The translations under genes and the position numbers were made by a program. Of a stretch of DNA of 43,086 nucleotides, positions 8,822-17,988 are shown in pieces. The notes under the pieces were generated by a model. The model saw only the letters and a program-made list of their open reading frames with translations. It was not told the DNA's origin and did not search any database. The stretch comes from Planctomycetaceae bacterium (lineage in GTDB: Bacteria; Planctomycetota; Planctomycetia; Pirellulales; Pirellulaceae): positions 1-43,086 of the forward strand of contig PBOG01000136.1 in the NCBI GenBank assembly GCA_002724245.1. The letters run 5' to 3'. Each line of letters opens with the position of its first letter. Within the stretch, counting starts at the first letter, position 1.

Positions 8822-8938
8822 GCTAGCGAATGCGTATATCTCAGATTAGAATTGGGGAAATGGGGCAAACGTAGGCCCAGGATCGATGTTGACGATCAGG
8901 CATTTTAGGTGTTTTTGTTAACTTGGGAGGCATGAGAA

Positions 8939-9268
8939 ATGCAACGCTTGTTTGTAGGATTTGGTTGTGGATTGTTGATGTTCGCGATTTCTGGTTTCGC
9001 CAGCGCCGCTGACGAAAAGCAGAAACCAGCACCGGCCCAGAAGCCCACGCAGAAGGCTGAAAAGAAGCCCACGCAGAAAGCAAAGCCGGCTCAAAAACCC
9101 ACGCAGAAAAAGGCTGTCCAAAAGAAGGTCAAGCCGACGCAAAAACCGGCCCAAAAGCCGACCCAGAAAAAAGCCAAGAAGCCGACCCAGAAGCCGACCC
9201 AGAAGGGTGGCAAGTCCGCACGCGTGCTGAATCGCGTTCGAGGTCGCTTGGTGGCTTACCGCCGCTAG
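8939..9268 (+). CDS. Small exported Lys/Pro/Gln-rich repeat protein
   Basis: The 109-residue product has a clear signal peptide (MQRLFVGFGCGLLMFAISGF, cleavage likely after ASA). About 65 residues follow that are built from seven KPTQ units (QKPTQKAE, KKPTQKAK and similar). The end is a short basic tail, ARVLNRVRGRLVAYRR. A GGGAGG box sits eight bases before the ATG at 8939. The mature protein is extremely basic and low in complexity, like a histone-H1 tail, but the signal peptide argues for a periplasmic or surface site. There it could bind acidic polysaccharide, cell wall or nucleic acid. No catalytic residue pattern is present. It stands alone with its own terminator. Function is unknown. 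Confidence 0.85.
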   Translation: MQRLFVGFGCGLLMFAISGFASAADEKQKPAPAQKPTQKAEKKPTQKAKPAQKPTQKKAVQKKVKPTQKPAQKPTQKKAKKPTQKPTQKGGKSARVLNRVRGRLVAYRR

Positions 9269-9303
9269 GGCTTAGAGTAGCCAAATTGGGTTTACGTTAA
9301 AGG

Positions 9304-9331
9304 CACCCTCCTAGTGAGGGTGTTTTTTTTT
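9304..9331 (+). terminator. Rho-independent terminator after the repeat-protein gene
   Basis: CACCCTC (9304-9310) and GAGGGTG (9316-9322) form a 7-bp stem with a CTAGT loop, followed directly by nine T residues (9323-9331). It is 36 bp after the stop codon. Confidence 0.93.
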
Positions 9332-9730
9332 GCGCCTTGGTTCACGGTATTCAAAAGAACCAGTTTCAGCAGAACAAGGCGTTCCTTCGAGGTTACCCGG
9401 CGGCTCCCTTGAGACTGGGTGAAAATGCCACTACGTTAGGGTGATAAAGTCCTTTACCTGGTAATGGAATTCCCACCCGCCAAGAGTCCGGTTTCCATAA
9501 TCGTTTTTTCTTATGCAACCGACTCAATGCCTACACCGCTTTCCGGATTGCACTAGCGATAACAAGTAATCATCGAACTGAACGGCCGCTGTCGCCGATT
9601 TGATACAAGTCTGAAAGTTGATTCACCTGGACACACTTGTAACATCCAGGCGTTTGTCAAATAGCCCTGATTAATTCGCGCGGGATACTAGTCACGCGTT
9701 GAAGTTTCGTAAGCGAGAAGGATGGATCTG
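9332..9730. other. Intergenic region upstream of the elicitor-like gene
   Basis: I find no gene in these 400 bp. The only structure noted is a small inverted repeat CCTGGA/TCCAGG with a 13-base loop in the last 110 bp. TTGTCA at 9654-9659 could be a -35 but has no matching -10 at normal spacing. Confidence 0.4.
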
Positions 9731-10966
9731 ATGGGAACCACGGCCGTCGCCTTGACGTTACTTGCCGCCGCAATCGCACAGTCACCGGGACGCCGTAGCC
9801 AACCCACCGGAGGGCGTATCCAAAAACAAGAAATCGACTACCAAAAGGAAGCGTTTCAACAGTGGTGGGAAACTGATTTTGTAACCAAGCTGGACGATCT
9901 ACCTACACAGGGTGTGGTCCCCAAACATCGAGTACCTTACTCCGGCCATGACTACCCGGATCGAGGTGGCGGAACTATGAGAGTCCTGCGGAAATACGAC
10001 CGTGCGTTTCACGGCGGCCAAGGCGTAGCCGTCGCCTTTGAACGGAAAGACATTGTTGCTCATCGACGTGGTCTGTTTGGCAGAACGCCGTCGGATAACC
10101 CCCGACCGCGACGTGGTCTCTTTGGACGCAGACTGGACGATACCGGTAACAACCGTTTGTTTTCCAGCGGGCGACGTACCGGCCTTGGTGGCGGCCTGTT
10201 CATTGGGCGAATTCCCGCCTGGCACGGGCACTGCAATGGCTGGACGGCTGCCGCAATTCGACACGCAGAACCGCAAAACAACGTAGTGCGCCGAGGAGTC
10301 GTCTTCACTCCGGCCGATATCAAGGGCCTCCTCGCGGAAATTTACATCTACAACGACACTGAGTTCCTCGGCGGCATGGACTACATCATGAACCCGGCGA
10401 CGATCCACCTGGTTCTCACCAACTGGCTCGGACGCGGTTCACATCCAATCGGCATGGAAACTACCCCGGGTAAAGAGGCCTGGAATTATCCGATTTACTC
10501 GTTTGCGACTGTCTCACAAAAACTACCCGGCGGGCGATACGCAGATGTCGACACCACCGTCGAATACGCTACGAGTACGCCCTCGGAACAGGAACAGTCG
10601 CCCCGCAACAGCGAAAAAATGGAATTTCGATACCGCCTGGAGTTAGACGGCCAAGGCAATGTTATTGGTGGAGACTACATGCGCGGCAGTAGCCGGATCG
10701 ACATGTTGTGGGCACCACTCAACCCGGTCCAAGGCGGAAAGAAAGGGAATGAGCTGGGGAATCCTTACGTCAACGTCAAAGAAGTCCTGGCAATGTGGCG
10801 CGACTCGGTACCCCTGGAAGTTCGCAAGAAATGGTTGAACATTGATCCACCACCCGAAGATCGCGTGTTGGAAACGACCGAAAACTCAGCAGGCTCTCCA
10901 CAGCCTGCCGAACAGAAAGAAGACGCCGTCTCTACAGCAGCTCCCGCAACGGTGCAAACGCCTTAA
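9731..10966 (+). CDS. Secreted transglutaminase-elicitor-like (GP42 family) protein
   Basis: The product is about 411 residues with a short hydrophobic leader (MGTTAVALTLLAAAIAQS). The probable catalytic Cys lies in WHGHCNGWTAAAIRH, matching the CNGW block of the transglutaminase-elicitor family (Phytophthora GP42 and bacterial relatives). VVFTPADIKGLLAEIY follows. The segment EAWNYPIYSFATVS aligns with Pep-13 of GP42 (VWNQPVRGFKVYE), keeping W, N, P, a hydrophobic residue and F in register. An insertion before the Cys repeats RRGLFGR twice. The family forms isopeptide cross-links or uses a related cysteine-protease fold; activity here is inferred. GAGAAGG lies nine bases before the ATG at 9731, better spaced than for the ATG at 9722. 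The 3' end overlaps the stop of the convergent small frame. Confidence 0.65.
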   Translation: MGTTAVALTLLAAAIAQSPGRRSQPTGGRIQKQEIDYQKEAFQQWWETDFVTKLDDLPTQGVVPKHRVPYSGHDYPDRGGGTMRVLRKYDRAFHGGQGVAVAFERKDIVAHRRGLFGRTPSDNPRPRRGLFGRRLDDTGNNRLFSSGRRTGLGGGLFIGRIPAWHGHCNGWTAAAIRHAEPQNNVVRRGVVFTPADIKGLLAEIYIYNDTEFLGGMDYIMNPATIHLVLTNWLGRGSHPIGMETTPGKEAWNYPIYSFATVSQKLPGGRYADVDTTVEYATSTPSEQEQSPRNSEKMEFRYRLELDGQGNVIGGDYMRGSSRIDMLWAPLNPVQGGKKGNELGNPYVNVKEVLAMWRDSVPLEVRKKWLNIDPPPEDRVLETTENSAGSPQPAEQKEDAVSTAAPATVQTP

Positions 10967-11303
10967 AGCGAGATGTCACAATCACCAGCGTGCGTCACGT
11001 GTAGCCGCAGTTTCGGGACTGAATAACCGCCGACGCTCCAGTGAGTGGTTGGTTCGTAGATCTCTTTCCGATTGCCCACGGGCATGGGGGTGGCAAACGA
11101 CCGGGAATCCTGTTTCCAGCGAAACCAACAGGAAGTAATCACTTCGCGTTTATCAGCGCAAATCAACAGCTTTTTGTTGGCATCGAAAGTCGGTTGAACG
11201 TCCGTGGGACCTTGTGAACAACACTACCGTTCCATGCGCACACGACAAACGCATCTCTGGGATTGCACAACCTCCAGCCAAAACTTGGGAAGCTGACAAC
11301 CAC
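10963..11303 (-). pseudogene. Possible small frameshifted gene, unknown function
   Basis: Downstream of the thioesterase gene two minus-strand frames adjoin. One starts with GTG at 11303 and reads MVVSFPSFGWRLCNPRDA then FVVCAWNGSVVHKVP before losing sense and stopping at 11163. The other is open from 11223 to the TAA at 10963 and reads TDVQPTFDANKKLLICADKR, then Trp-rich sequence ending HVTHAGDCDISL. It has no ATG or GTG start near its beginning. A one-base change near 11210 would join them into a protein of about 115 residues. I do not recognise the family. It could be a decayed gene, a sequencing error, or chance open frames. Confidence 0.3.
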
Positions 11304-11327
11304 TCACATTCTGCCACGCTGCGACAG

Positions 11328-11786
11328 TTACGGAATGTCGAAGGAACAGCCTTCCAGGTCTTCAACGGCCCGGCGCAAATCTGCTGCAACAGGGTGGCTC
11401 TGCTGCGTTTGGTAGTCAAAGAGAACCATCACTGACTCTCCGTCGGCAACCAGTTTTTGTTGTTGCTGACTATAAATCGCATGCTGCAACGTCATACTGC
11501 TGGTGCCAATACGCGTCATTCGCCCGCCGATGTACAGGAGATCGGGGTGGCGCACTTGCAGTCGATAATTGCAGCTAACGCGTGCCAGGATAGGTGCAAG
11601 CTCGGGTTCTTGAGGTGCGGCTGCCAGCCCACACCGGGTCGCATACTCCATACGGTTGGACTCAAACCAACGGAAGTAAACCACATTGTTGACATGCCCA
11701 AAGGCATCTTGATCACCCCATTGCACAGATACGGAGGTAATCACCGAATAGTCAGCCAATGCATCCGGTTTATCAATGGTGGGCAT
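11328..11786 (-). CDS. 4HBT-family acyl-CoA thioesterase (YbgC/FcbC-like)
   Basis: From the ATG at 11786 the product is 152 residues, one hotdog domain. VQWGDQDAFGHVNNVVYFRW is the 4-hydroxybenzoyl-CoA thioesterase signature; the Asp before AFGHVNN is the catalytic residue. RVSCNYRLQVRHPDLLYIGG and SMTLQHAIYSQQQQKLVADG are the following strands. Such enzymes hydrolyse short or branched acyl-CoA thioesters in the cytoplasm; the substrate cannot be read from the sequence. The open frame begins upstream at 11906, but those 40 residues overlap the DUF1501 gene and do not belong to the fold. It follows DUF1501 on the same strand by 64 bp and may be co-transcribed. Confidence 0.88.
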   Translation of the reverse strand: MPTIDKPDALADYSVITSVSVQWGDQDAFGHVNNVVYFRWFESNRMEYATRCGLAAAPQEPELAPILARVSCNYRLQVRHPDLLYIGGRMTRIGTSSMTLQHAIYSQQQQKLVADGESVMVLFDYQTQQSHPVAADLRRAVEDLEGCSFDIP

Positions 11787-11850
11787 AAGGCCATGGCACT
11801 CTTGAAATAGTGTCTGACAAATCTGCTCCGCAAACCGCTTCCGCAGGCCA

Positions 11851-13251
11851 TTAGGCGAAGAGCTCCCGAACCACATGGCCGTGGACATCTGTAAGACGGA
11901 AATCACGACCGGCGTAACGATAGGTCAATTTTTCGTGGTCCAAACCCATCAAATGCAGGATCGTTGCATGAAAATCATGCACGTGAACTCGGTCTTCAAC
12001 AACATCAATACCATGATCGTCGGTCGCGCCATAGACGATACCCGGCTTCACCCCCCCCCCAGCAAGCCATGATGAAAAACACTGATGGTGATGCTCTCGT
12101 CCTTTCGCCTTGGGGTCTTGATGGTACGGAGTACGGCCAAATTCCGTAGTCCATACCACCAATGTGTCATCTAGCATACCGCGTTGCTTCAAGTCACGAA
12201 TCAGACCGGCGATCGGCTGATCTACGTTCTTTGCCAACGGCCGATGCGTTGCCATGTCACCGTGCGCATCCCAGTTTGCCGAAGAGCCCACATCAATCAA
12301 CTCAATAAAACGGACCCCTCTTTCGGCCAACCTTCTAGCCATCAAACATTGCCAGCCAAAGCCCTCGTGTTGACCAGGCTGGAGTCCGTACAAATCCAGG
12401 GTCGCCGGCGATTCATGAGAAAGATCAAACGCTTCGGGTGCGGCCTGCTCCATGCCAAACGCGGTTGTAAACGAGCGAATCCGCGCAGCCAAAGATGAGT
12501 CATGGTTTCGTTGAGCAAGGTGCAAGCGATTTAAACGCTGTAATTCTTGCAGCTCCAACGCATGCAGGTCTCGAGGCTGAATCAATGGAGTTACGTTTGC
12601 GACTGGATCGCGGCCTGGCAATACACGGGTTCCTTGATATGCCGCGGGCAAAAAATCGGAACCCCAGGTTTGCGTACCAGCATATGGCGCCTTGGGAGCA
12701 ACAACCATAAACGGTGGCAGGTTGATGTTCTCGGTCCCCAAGCCATAACTCACCCAGGCCCCCAGACTTGGCCGTGCAAAAGTAAACGATCCGGTGTGCA
12801 TTCCCAAGGATGCTTCATAGTGATTGGTGTGATCCGAAGACATGGAACGAATAACGCACAAGTCGTCGACAAGTTCGCGCGTGTGGGGAAACAAGTCACT
12901 TACATGTGTACCGCACTTTCCACCACGCCGAAACTTCCAATCCGGTGTCTTGAAATAGAAGTTGTAGTCCCCGTACTTCCCCTGCCAGTTGTCAATCTTA
13001 ACGGTCTTGCCATGATCCCCGAACAACCTGGGTTTCGGATCAAAAGAATCGACGTGAGACACACCGCCCGTCATGAACATAAAAATCACCCGTTTAGCGC
13101 GCGGCGAAAAATGGGGCGTTTTCGCGCGTAACGGATCCTGAGCCAAATCCTGGCCTTGTGCACGAGCGTGACCAGCAGCAACCAGAGAACCGCTACCTGC
13201 AGCAATGGTCTTCAAGAATGCACGACGACCAGCGAGCGTTTTCCTAGCCAC
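11851..13251 (-). CDS. DUF1501 family protein with Tat signal
   Basis: The 466-residue product begins with a twin-arginine type signal (GRRAFLKTIAAGSGSLVAAG), so it should be exported folded. The body is sulfatase/phosphatase-like: RVIFMFMTGGVSHVDSFDPK, SSDHTNHYEASLGMHTGS, ERGVRFIELID, LVVWTTEFGRTPYHQ, GREHHHQCFSSWLAGGG and HVHDFHATILHLMGLDHEKL. These are the standard DUF1501 blocks, rich in possible metal ligands. In planctomycetes this family usually sits beside a cytochrome-like DUF1549/DUF1553 (PSD) gene; none is adjacent. The GTG at 13251 has GAGG upstream on its strand. The codons for LAGGGV contain a run of ten G (12051-12060), a possible slippage point. Biochemical function is not established. 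Confidence 0.9.
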   Translation of the reverse strand: MARKTLAGRRAFLKTIAAGSGSLVAAGHARAQGQDLAQDPLRAKTPHFSPRAKRVIFMFMTGGVSHVDSFDPKPRLFGDHGKTVKIDNWQGKYGDYNFYFKTPDWKFRRGGKCGTHVSDLFPHTRELVDDLCVIRSMSSDHTNHYEASLGMHTGSFTFARPSLGAWVSYGLGTENINLPPFMVVAPKAPYAGTQTWGSDFLPAAYQGTRVLPGRDPVANVTPLIQPRDLHALELQELQRLNRLHLAQRNHDSSLAARIRSFTTAFGMEQAAPEAFDLSHESPATLDLYGLQPGQHEGFGWQCLMARRLAERGVRFIELIDVGSSANWDAHGDMATHRPLAKNVDQPIAGLIRDLKQRGMLDDTLVVWTTEFGRTPYHQDPKAKGREHHHQCFSSWLAGGGVKPGIVYGATDDHGIDVVEDRVHVHDFHATILHLMGLDHEKLTYRYAGRDFRLTDVHGHVVRELFA

Positions 13252-13606
13252 GTCCTACCTCACTTCTCAAAAAACGACCGAACACACAAAGTAAGCTCAT
13301 CGACGCTACCAAGTATCCGGTGTCGGCATGCCAGTACAACTCTTCAGAGCAACGAACTCAACTGTGGATATATCGATCATAATAGCTCGACCAAAACACC
13401 TTGCCAATTCGGCCTAGTCGCAGCTTACCGGCAGCTGACACCTGCGTGAGTGTCTTTCCACCAGGCTAGACCTTGACTCTTGCGTCCACAGTGCCCAGCA
13501 GTCGACAGTGCCGCCGGACAACCATCACAAAATTTGTCGAAATCCAAGCACAAAATCATAAATCCAACCCGGGCCGCGTGGTCTCCCAAACAGAACGCCA
13601 ATAGTT
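13252..13606. other. Intergenic region between uvrA and the DUF1501 gene
   Basis: No gene is seen in these 355 bp. The region contains a good minus-strand promoter at 13379-13407 and should also hold the end of the uvrA transcript, for which I see no clear terminator hairpin. Confidence 0.5.
13379..13407 (-). promoter_or_regulatory. Sigma70-like promoter for the DUF1501 gene
   Basis: Read on the minus strand, TTGGCA (13402-13407, 5 of 6) is followed after exactly 17 bp by TATTAT (13379-13384, 5 of 6). The start would be near 13372, leaving about a 120-nt leader before the GTG at 13251. Confidence 0.55.
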
Positions 13607-16510
13607 TTACGAATCATCATCTGCATCACTGTCCGCCAATATCTGACACAAGAATTGGCCAGTGACTGACGCGGAGTGCGCACTAACCTCCTCCGGAGTC
13701 CCCACCACAACGACTTTTCCACCACGCTGCCCGGCTCCTGGACCTAAGTCAATCAGATAATCCGCGGCACGGATCAATTGCAGATTGTGTTCAATGACGA
13801 CTAGCGAATGCCCAACCGAAAGTAATGCATCAAAACAGTCTATTAATTGAACAACGTCGGAATAGTGTAATCCCGTTGTCGGTTCATCCAACAGAAAGAG
13901 GGTACGATGGCGCGTCGTAGACGCCGTATGTGCTGCCAGTTTGAGCCGCTGGGATTCTCCGGACGACAACGTATTGGCTGGTTGTCCAAGGCGTAGATAA
14001 TCCAGTCCCACATCAATCAACGGCTTCAATCTGGCTTGCACCTTGGGATAGCCCCGAAAAAATGAAAACGCATGCCGCACCGTCATTTCCAGAACTTCAG
14101 CAATGTTGCGGTCGCGGTGCCGAACCGCCAGGATCTCTTGCCGATAACGGGTTCCAGCACATTGGCTGCATTTCATGAATACATCCGCAAGGAATTGCAT
14201 GTCGATCTCGACATGCCCCACGCCTTTGCACTGGCTACAACGCCCGCCATCAACATTGAAGCTGAAATGCCCCGGCGTGTAATTGTGAGTGCGAGCGTCA
14301 ACTGTCTCCGCGAAAACCTTGCGGATTTCATCAAACGCCTTGATGTAGGTCACCGGATTAGACCTGGGAGAACGCCCGATCGGACTTTGGTCAACGAAAA
14401 TAACATCCTCAATCTGGCCATCACCGAAAACTTCTGAGTAGGGTAACGGATTTTCTGTTTTCTTCTGTTTCCGTCGACACAATGCCGGGAACAGCGTCTC
14501 TTGAACAAGCGTACTCTTTCCCGAGCCGCTCACACCCGTTACGACACAAAGCACTCCCAGAGGAAACTCCACCGTCAGATCTTGCAGGTTGTGCCCACAG
14601 GCACCTTCCAAGCGAATTTTCCCGCGACCGGGGGGACGCCGTTCATTCGAAAACACCCTTCCCCGACGCCCCATCAAATAATCGCCAGTAAGACTGTTTC
14701 CCTCCTCGCAAAGTTCCTGCAGCGTACCCTGACACACCACTTCACCACCATGGTCTCCAGCTCCGGGCCCAATTTCAATCAGCTGGTCAGCTGACCGTAA
14801 AACGGCCTCTTCATGCTCTACCACCACGACGGTATTACCACGTTCTTTCAGGGCATCAATCGCGGCAATCAAGTTCTTCGTATCTTGCGGATGAAGGCCA
14901 ACAGAAGGCTCGTCGAGCACATACAACATATTGACCAGATTCGATCCCAGTGAAGAACTGAGAGCAACACGTTGCGCTTCCCCACCACTTAATGAACTGA
15001 TCGAACGGTCCAATGTGAGATACCCCAGACCTACAGACTCCAAAAACAACAATCGCGACTGAATCTGCTCCAGCAAGACTCGAACAATTTGCGTTTCGCG
15101 TTCAGTCCAATCCAATCCCGAAAGAAACGCGTTCGCTTCTTTGACCGTCAGGCAGGTTACTTCAGCGATATCCTTCTTACCAATTTGTGTCGCCAAAGCT
15201 TCTTTGCGCAGCCGCCGACCCTGACAAGCAGAACATTCCTCATAGTTCTGCCACTGCTTGATAAAAGCTGAATTCCGACTGCCTACGGAGCTACGTTTCA
15301 AACGTTCGAAGAACCCTAGAACACCGACAAAATCGGACTCCACCACGCCGTGGTAAACCATCTCCCAATGGCTCTGACTTAACTCTGCAACCGGTGTATC
15401 AACAGGCAAACCAAGAGATCCAGCAATCGCGAGTAATTGCTGCAATTCTCCCGTATGAGCTGACACCGTCCATGGCGCAATTGCGCCGTCTCGAATCGTC
15501 TTCCCCCGATCGGGAAAGACCAGTTCTGGGTTAATCGCAAGGATAGTCCCAGTCCCCTCACACTCTGGGCATGCGCCCAACGGACTATCAAAACTAAATA
15601 ACCGTACCTCGGGTGAAGGATATTCCAATTCACAGCGTTCACAATTCCAACTGGCACTGAAACGGACGAGTCTCCAGGGCTCCCCAGAAACGGTAGACAA
15701 TTCACTTTCTTTCAAGTTGTCGATAACGCGACCGCCCTCGACGAATAACGCGCAACGCCCGCTCCCATTTTCAAAGGCAGTTTCCAGTGAATCGAGTAAT
15801 CGTGCCTCATCAATTGATCGAGTCGAGAAACGGTCAACCACTACCCACAGGTGCGGAGATGCCCCCTGATCGCTCAGCCGTCCAATCGATTCCGAAGACA
15901 AACGCATCAACTCTGAATTACAGATGACACGCACAAACCCCTCTTTGCGCAAGCGTTCAAGCACACCTGCGAGTGATTCCCGCTCAGAGACATCCAAGGG
16001 AAATACCAACATCGCCCGTACGTCTGGCGAGCATTGTTGCAACTGATTGGCAATGGTAGCGGGAGAATCACACTGGATCCGCACGCCACAATCTTGACAA
16101 ACAACCTGCCCAGCTTGCGCGAACAGAACCCGCAAGTGATGCAGAATTTCAGACGCCACCCCAACCGTATTTCGAGTATTTCGGTTCAGAGTCTTGCGTG
16201 TCACGGCAATCGCTGGTGGGATTCCATCGATGCAATCCGCGACGGGCTTGTCAAGTTGGTCCAAAAATCGTCGAGCATATGCAGAAAAGCTCTCGATGTA
16301 CCTCCGTTGACCTTCCGCGTACAGAGTATCTAACGCCAAACTGGTTTTGCCACTTCCGCTGACACCACAAATGACGGTCAATTCTCCGTGTGGTATGTCC
16401 AGGTCCACTCCCTTAAGGTTGTGGACCTCGATACCCCTGAGGACAATTGCCGCGGGCCTCTCCGTTTCCGCAATCAGAGGATTGTTCACCAAACTACAGC
16501 CCCATTCCAC
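13607..16510 (-). CDS. uvrA: Excinuclease ABC subunit UvrA (possibly a second paralogue)
   Basis: The 967-residue product has both UvrA ATPase modules. The first has [20 protein letters not shown] and, far downstream, [18 protein letters not shown] with [14 protein letters not shown]. The second has [29 protein letters not shown] and [14 protein letters not shown]. Zinc-binding CxxC pairs are present (CERC/CPEC and CSQC/CSQC). A region at about residues 135-260 occupies the UvrB-binding position, though it is divergent. UvrA scans DNA for bulky damage and loads Uvr[21 protein letters not shown] differs from the usual LSPAISIEQKTTSHNPRS block, which suggests a divergent or second UvrA. The start is uncertain: GTG at 16510 or at 16489, neither with a strong ribosome-binding site. 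Confidence 0.93.
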   Translation of the reverse strand: MEWGCSLVNNPLIAETERPAAIVLRGIEVHNLKGVDLDIPHGELTVICGVSGSGKTSLALDTLYAEGQRRYIESFSAYARRFLDQLDKPVADCIDGIPPAIAVTRKTLNRNTRNTVGVASEILHHLRVLFAQAGQVVCQDCGVRIQCDSPATIANQLQQCSPDVRAMLVFPLDVSERESLAGVLERLRKEGFVRVICNSELMRLSSESIGRLSDQGASPHLWVVVDRFSTRSIDEARLLDSLETAFENGSGRCALFVEGGRVIDNLKESELSTVSGEPWRLVRFSASWNCERCELEYPSPEVRLFSFDSPLGACPECEGTGTILAINPELVFPDRGKTIRDGAIAPWTVSAHTGELQQLLAIAGSLGLPVDTPVAELSQSHWEMVYHGVVESDFVGVLGFFERLKRSSVGSRNSAFIKQWQNYEECSACQGRRLRKEALATQIGKKDIAEVTCLTVKEANAFLSGLDWTERETQIVRVLLEQIQSRLLFLESVGLGYLTLDRSISSLSGGEAQRVALSSSLGSNLVNMLYVLDEPSVGLHPQDTKNLIAAIDALKERGNTVVVVEHEEAVLRSADQLIEIGPGAGDHGGEVVCQGTLQELCEEGNSLTGDYLMGRRGRVFSNERRPPGRGKIRLEGACGHNLQDLTVEFPLGVLCVVTGVSGSGKSTLVQETLFPALCRRKQKKTENPLPYSEVFGDGQIEDVIFVDQSPIGRSPRSNPVTYIKAFDEIRKVFAETVDARTHNYTPGHFSFNVDGGRCSQCKGVGHVEIDMQFLADVFMKCSQCAGTRYRQEILAVRHRDRNIAEVLEMTVRHAFSFFRGYPKVQARLKPLIDVGLDYLRLGQPANTLSSGESQRLKLAAHTASTTRHRTLFLLDEPTTGLHYSDVVQLIDCFDALLSVGHSLVVIEHNLQLIRAADYLIDLGPGAGQRGGKVVVVGTPEEVSAHSASVTGQFLCQILADSDADDDS

Positions 16511-16747
16511 AGAAATGCCACGACGACAATCTGGCCATCGTAACGCGTTGCCGGTAATCCGTCCAAGTTGGACAGATCCCAGAATTGCTCTGACAGACGA
16601 CGAGAACTACGTATACGCCATCAACACCAGAGACCTTTGAAAATGTCATCGCAGGCACTTCCACTCATTCAGGCGGACTGACAGGTCGCAATCCAAAGCA
16701 GAGCGTTATCCGGCCATATCTTTCAGGCTAACTGGGGAACATAAATC

Positions 16748-17719
16748 GTGACTGAAAAAGTCAAGTGGGGCATCCTCGGTTGCTCGCGTATTGCACGCAC
16801 TGCATTGATCCCCGCACTGCGGGCTTCTGATCAAAAAACAGAACTCACCGGGATCGCTAGCCGAGATCTCCAAACCGCACGCAATTGGGCAACTGAATTC
16901 GGGATCCCTCGTTTCTACGGAAACTACAACGATCTCGTGCGAGATCCCGACATAGATGTTGTTTACATTGGCCTGCCGAATCATTTGCACTGTGAATGGA
17001 CATTGTCCGCAGCCCAAAATGGCAAGCATGTACTTTGTGACAAGCCACTGGCATGTCACCTCGCTGAGGCAAAACAAATGGCTGCTTGCTGCAGCCTGAA
17101 CAACGTCATGCTCATGGAAGGATTTATGTGGCGACACCATCCACGAACTCAACGGCTGGCAGAGTTCGTGGATCAGGGCAAGATTGGAAGATTGCAAATG
17201 ATTCGCTACTCTTTCGCATTGCCAATGCCGCAAAACGATTGGAGATGGAATCCCGCGACGGGTGGTGGTGCCTTGTGGGATATCGGTTGCTACGGAGTGA
17301 ATACCGCACGTTTGCTATGTAACGCTGAGCCTGTCGGCATCCAGGCATTTGCACATAAAGAGCCGAACAAAGTCGACGTTACCACTGTGGCAACGCTCCT
17401 GTTTCCCGACAATGTGCTAGTCCAAATTGACTGTGGATTCACTTCTCCGTTTCGCCACCGCGTCGAAGTGATTGGCAGTGACGCCACCTTGCTCGTCACG
17501 CGTGAATCTCTATCAGGACCTCCGCCACAGCTGTATTTCTGCATTGATGAACAAGTTCGACCAATCCACTTTGGGGACGACGACCAATTTGTGAGGATGG
17601 TGAAACACTTTACTGAAGACATTCAAGCTGGCTGCGGCTTGCGTCCACCCGCAGAAAACGGCGTCGCCAACATGCAGGTACTGGATCACATCGCTGGTGC
17701 AATCGCCACACGGCAATAA
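16748..17719 (+). CDS. Gfo/Idh/MocA family NAD(P)-dependent oxidoreductase
   Basis: The 323-residue product begins with the Rossmann motif WGILGCSRIARTALIPAL. The cofactor-domain blocks DVVYIGLPNHLHCEWTLSAA and KHVLCDKPLACHLAEA follow; DKP stands in place of the more usual EKP. The C-terminal sheet domain has EGFMWRHHPRTQRL and GGGALWDIGCYGVNTAR, where the D-x2-C-Y..N pattern supplies the usual Asp of the active site. Such enzymes oxidise or reduce sugars and polyols in the cytoplasm; the MWR.HP and DIGCY blocks resemble dihydrodiol or glucose-fructose oxidoreductase relatives. The GTG start at 16748 follows a GGGGA box. It stands alone, so the substrate is unknown. Confidence 0.9.
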   Translation: MTEKVKWGILGCSRIARTALIPALRASDQKTELTGIASRDLQTARNWATEFGIPRFYGNYNDLVRDPDIDVVYIGLPNHLHCEWTLSAAQNGKHVLCDKPLACHLAEAKQMAACCSLNNVMLMEGFMWRHHPRTQRLAEFVDQGKIGRLQMIRYSFALPMPQNDWRWNPATGGGALWDIGCYGVNTARLLCNAEPVGIQAFAHKEPNKVDVTTVATLLFPDNVLVQIDCGFTSPFRHRVEVIGSDATLLVTRESLSGPPPQLYFCIDEQVRPIHFGDDDQFVRMVKHFTEDIQAGCGLRPPAENGVANMQVLDHIAGAIATRQ

Positions 17720-17988
17720 TCTGAGCTATGCCTGGGACACAAGCCAATCCGGGACTATCAGGCGTCTGACGTGTACGAATCCGCTCCAATCAACATAACC
17801 GGAAAAGGTTCGCACGCCTGGCTTTCGAATCTCCCTCCCCTTGTAGCACTGATCGCTTTTCGTAGGATTGGCATCGCGTCTCCCCGCTTCTATTCGGTCG
17901 CTCGCACAACTGACAACGCAGCAGCCGAATCGAAACATCGATTGTTTGAGCGGGCGACCGTTCTGAAACACCTGGCAAAATATCTGGC

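Larger units (their letters stand above)
7904..8938. other. Gene-poor kilobase with repeats
   Basis: No credible gene is present: the small open frames lack ribosome-binding sites and family motifs. The region holds paired TGCCA-N3-TGGCA palindromes at 8240-8290 and three tandem copies of a TTTTCT-ATGC-AAA element at 8779-8821. A TAGAAT at 8847-8852 might be a -10 for the small gene at 8939, without a good -35. Confidence 0.5.

Noticed and set aside
8939-9268. Histone H1-like nucleoid protein
   Set aside because: The lysine-rich repeats fit, but the clear N-terminal signal peptide argues against a cytoplasmic DNA-binding role.
13156-13449. Plus-strand open frame over the DUF1501 start and promoter
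   Set aside because: It runs antisense to a well-supported gene, has no family motif and covers a good minus-strand promoter.
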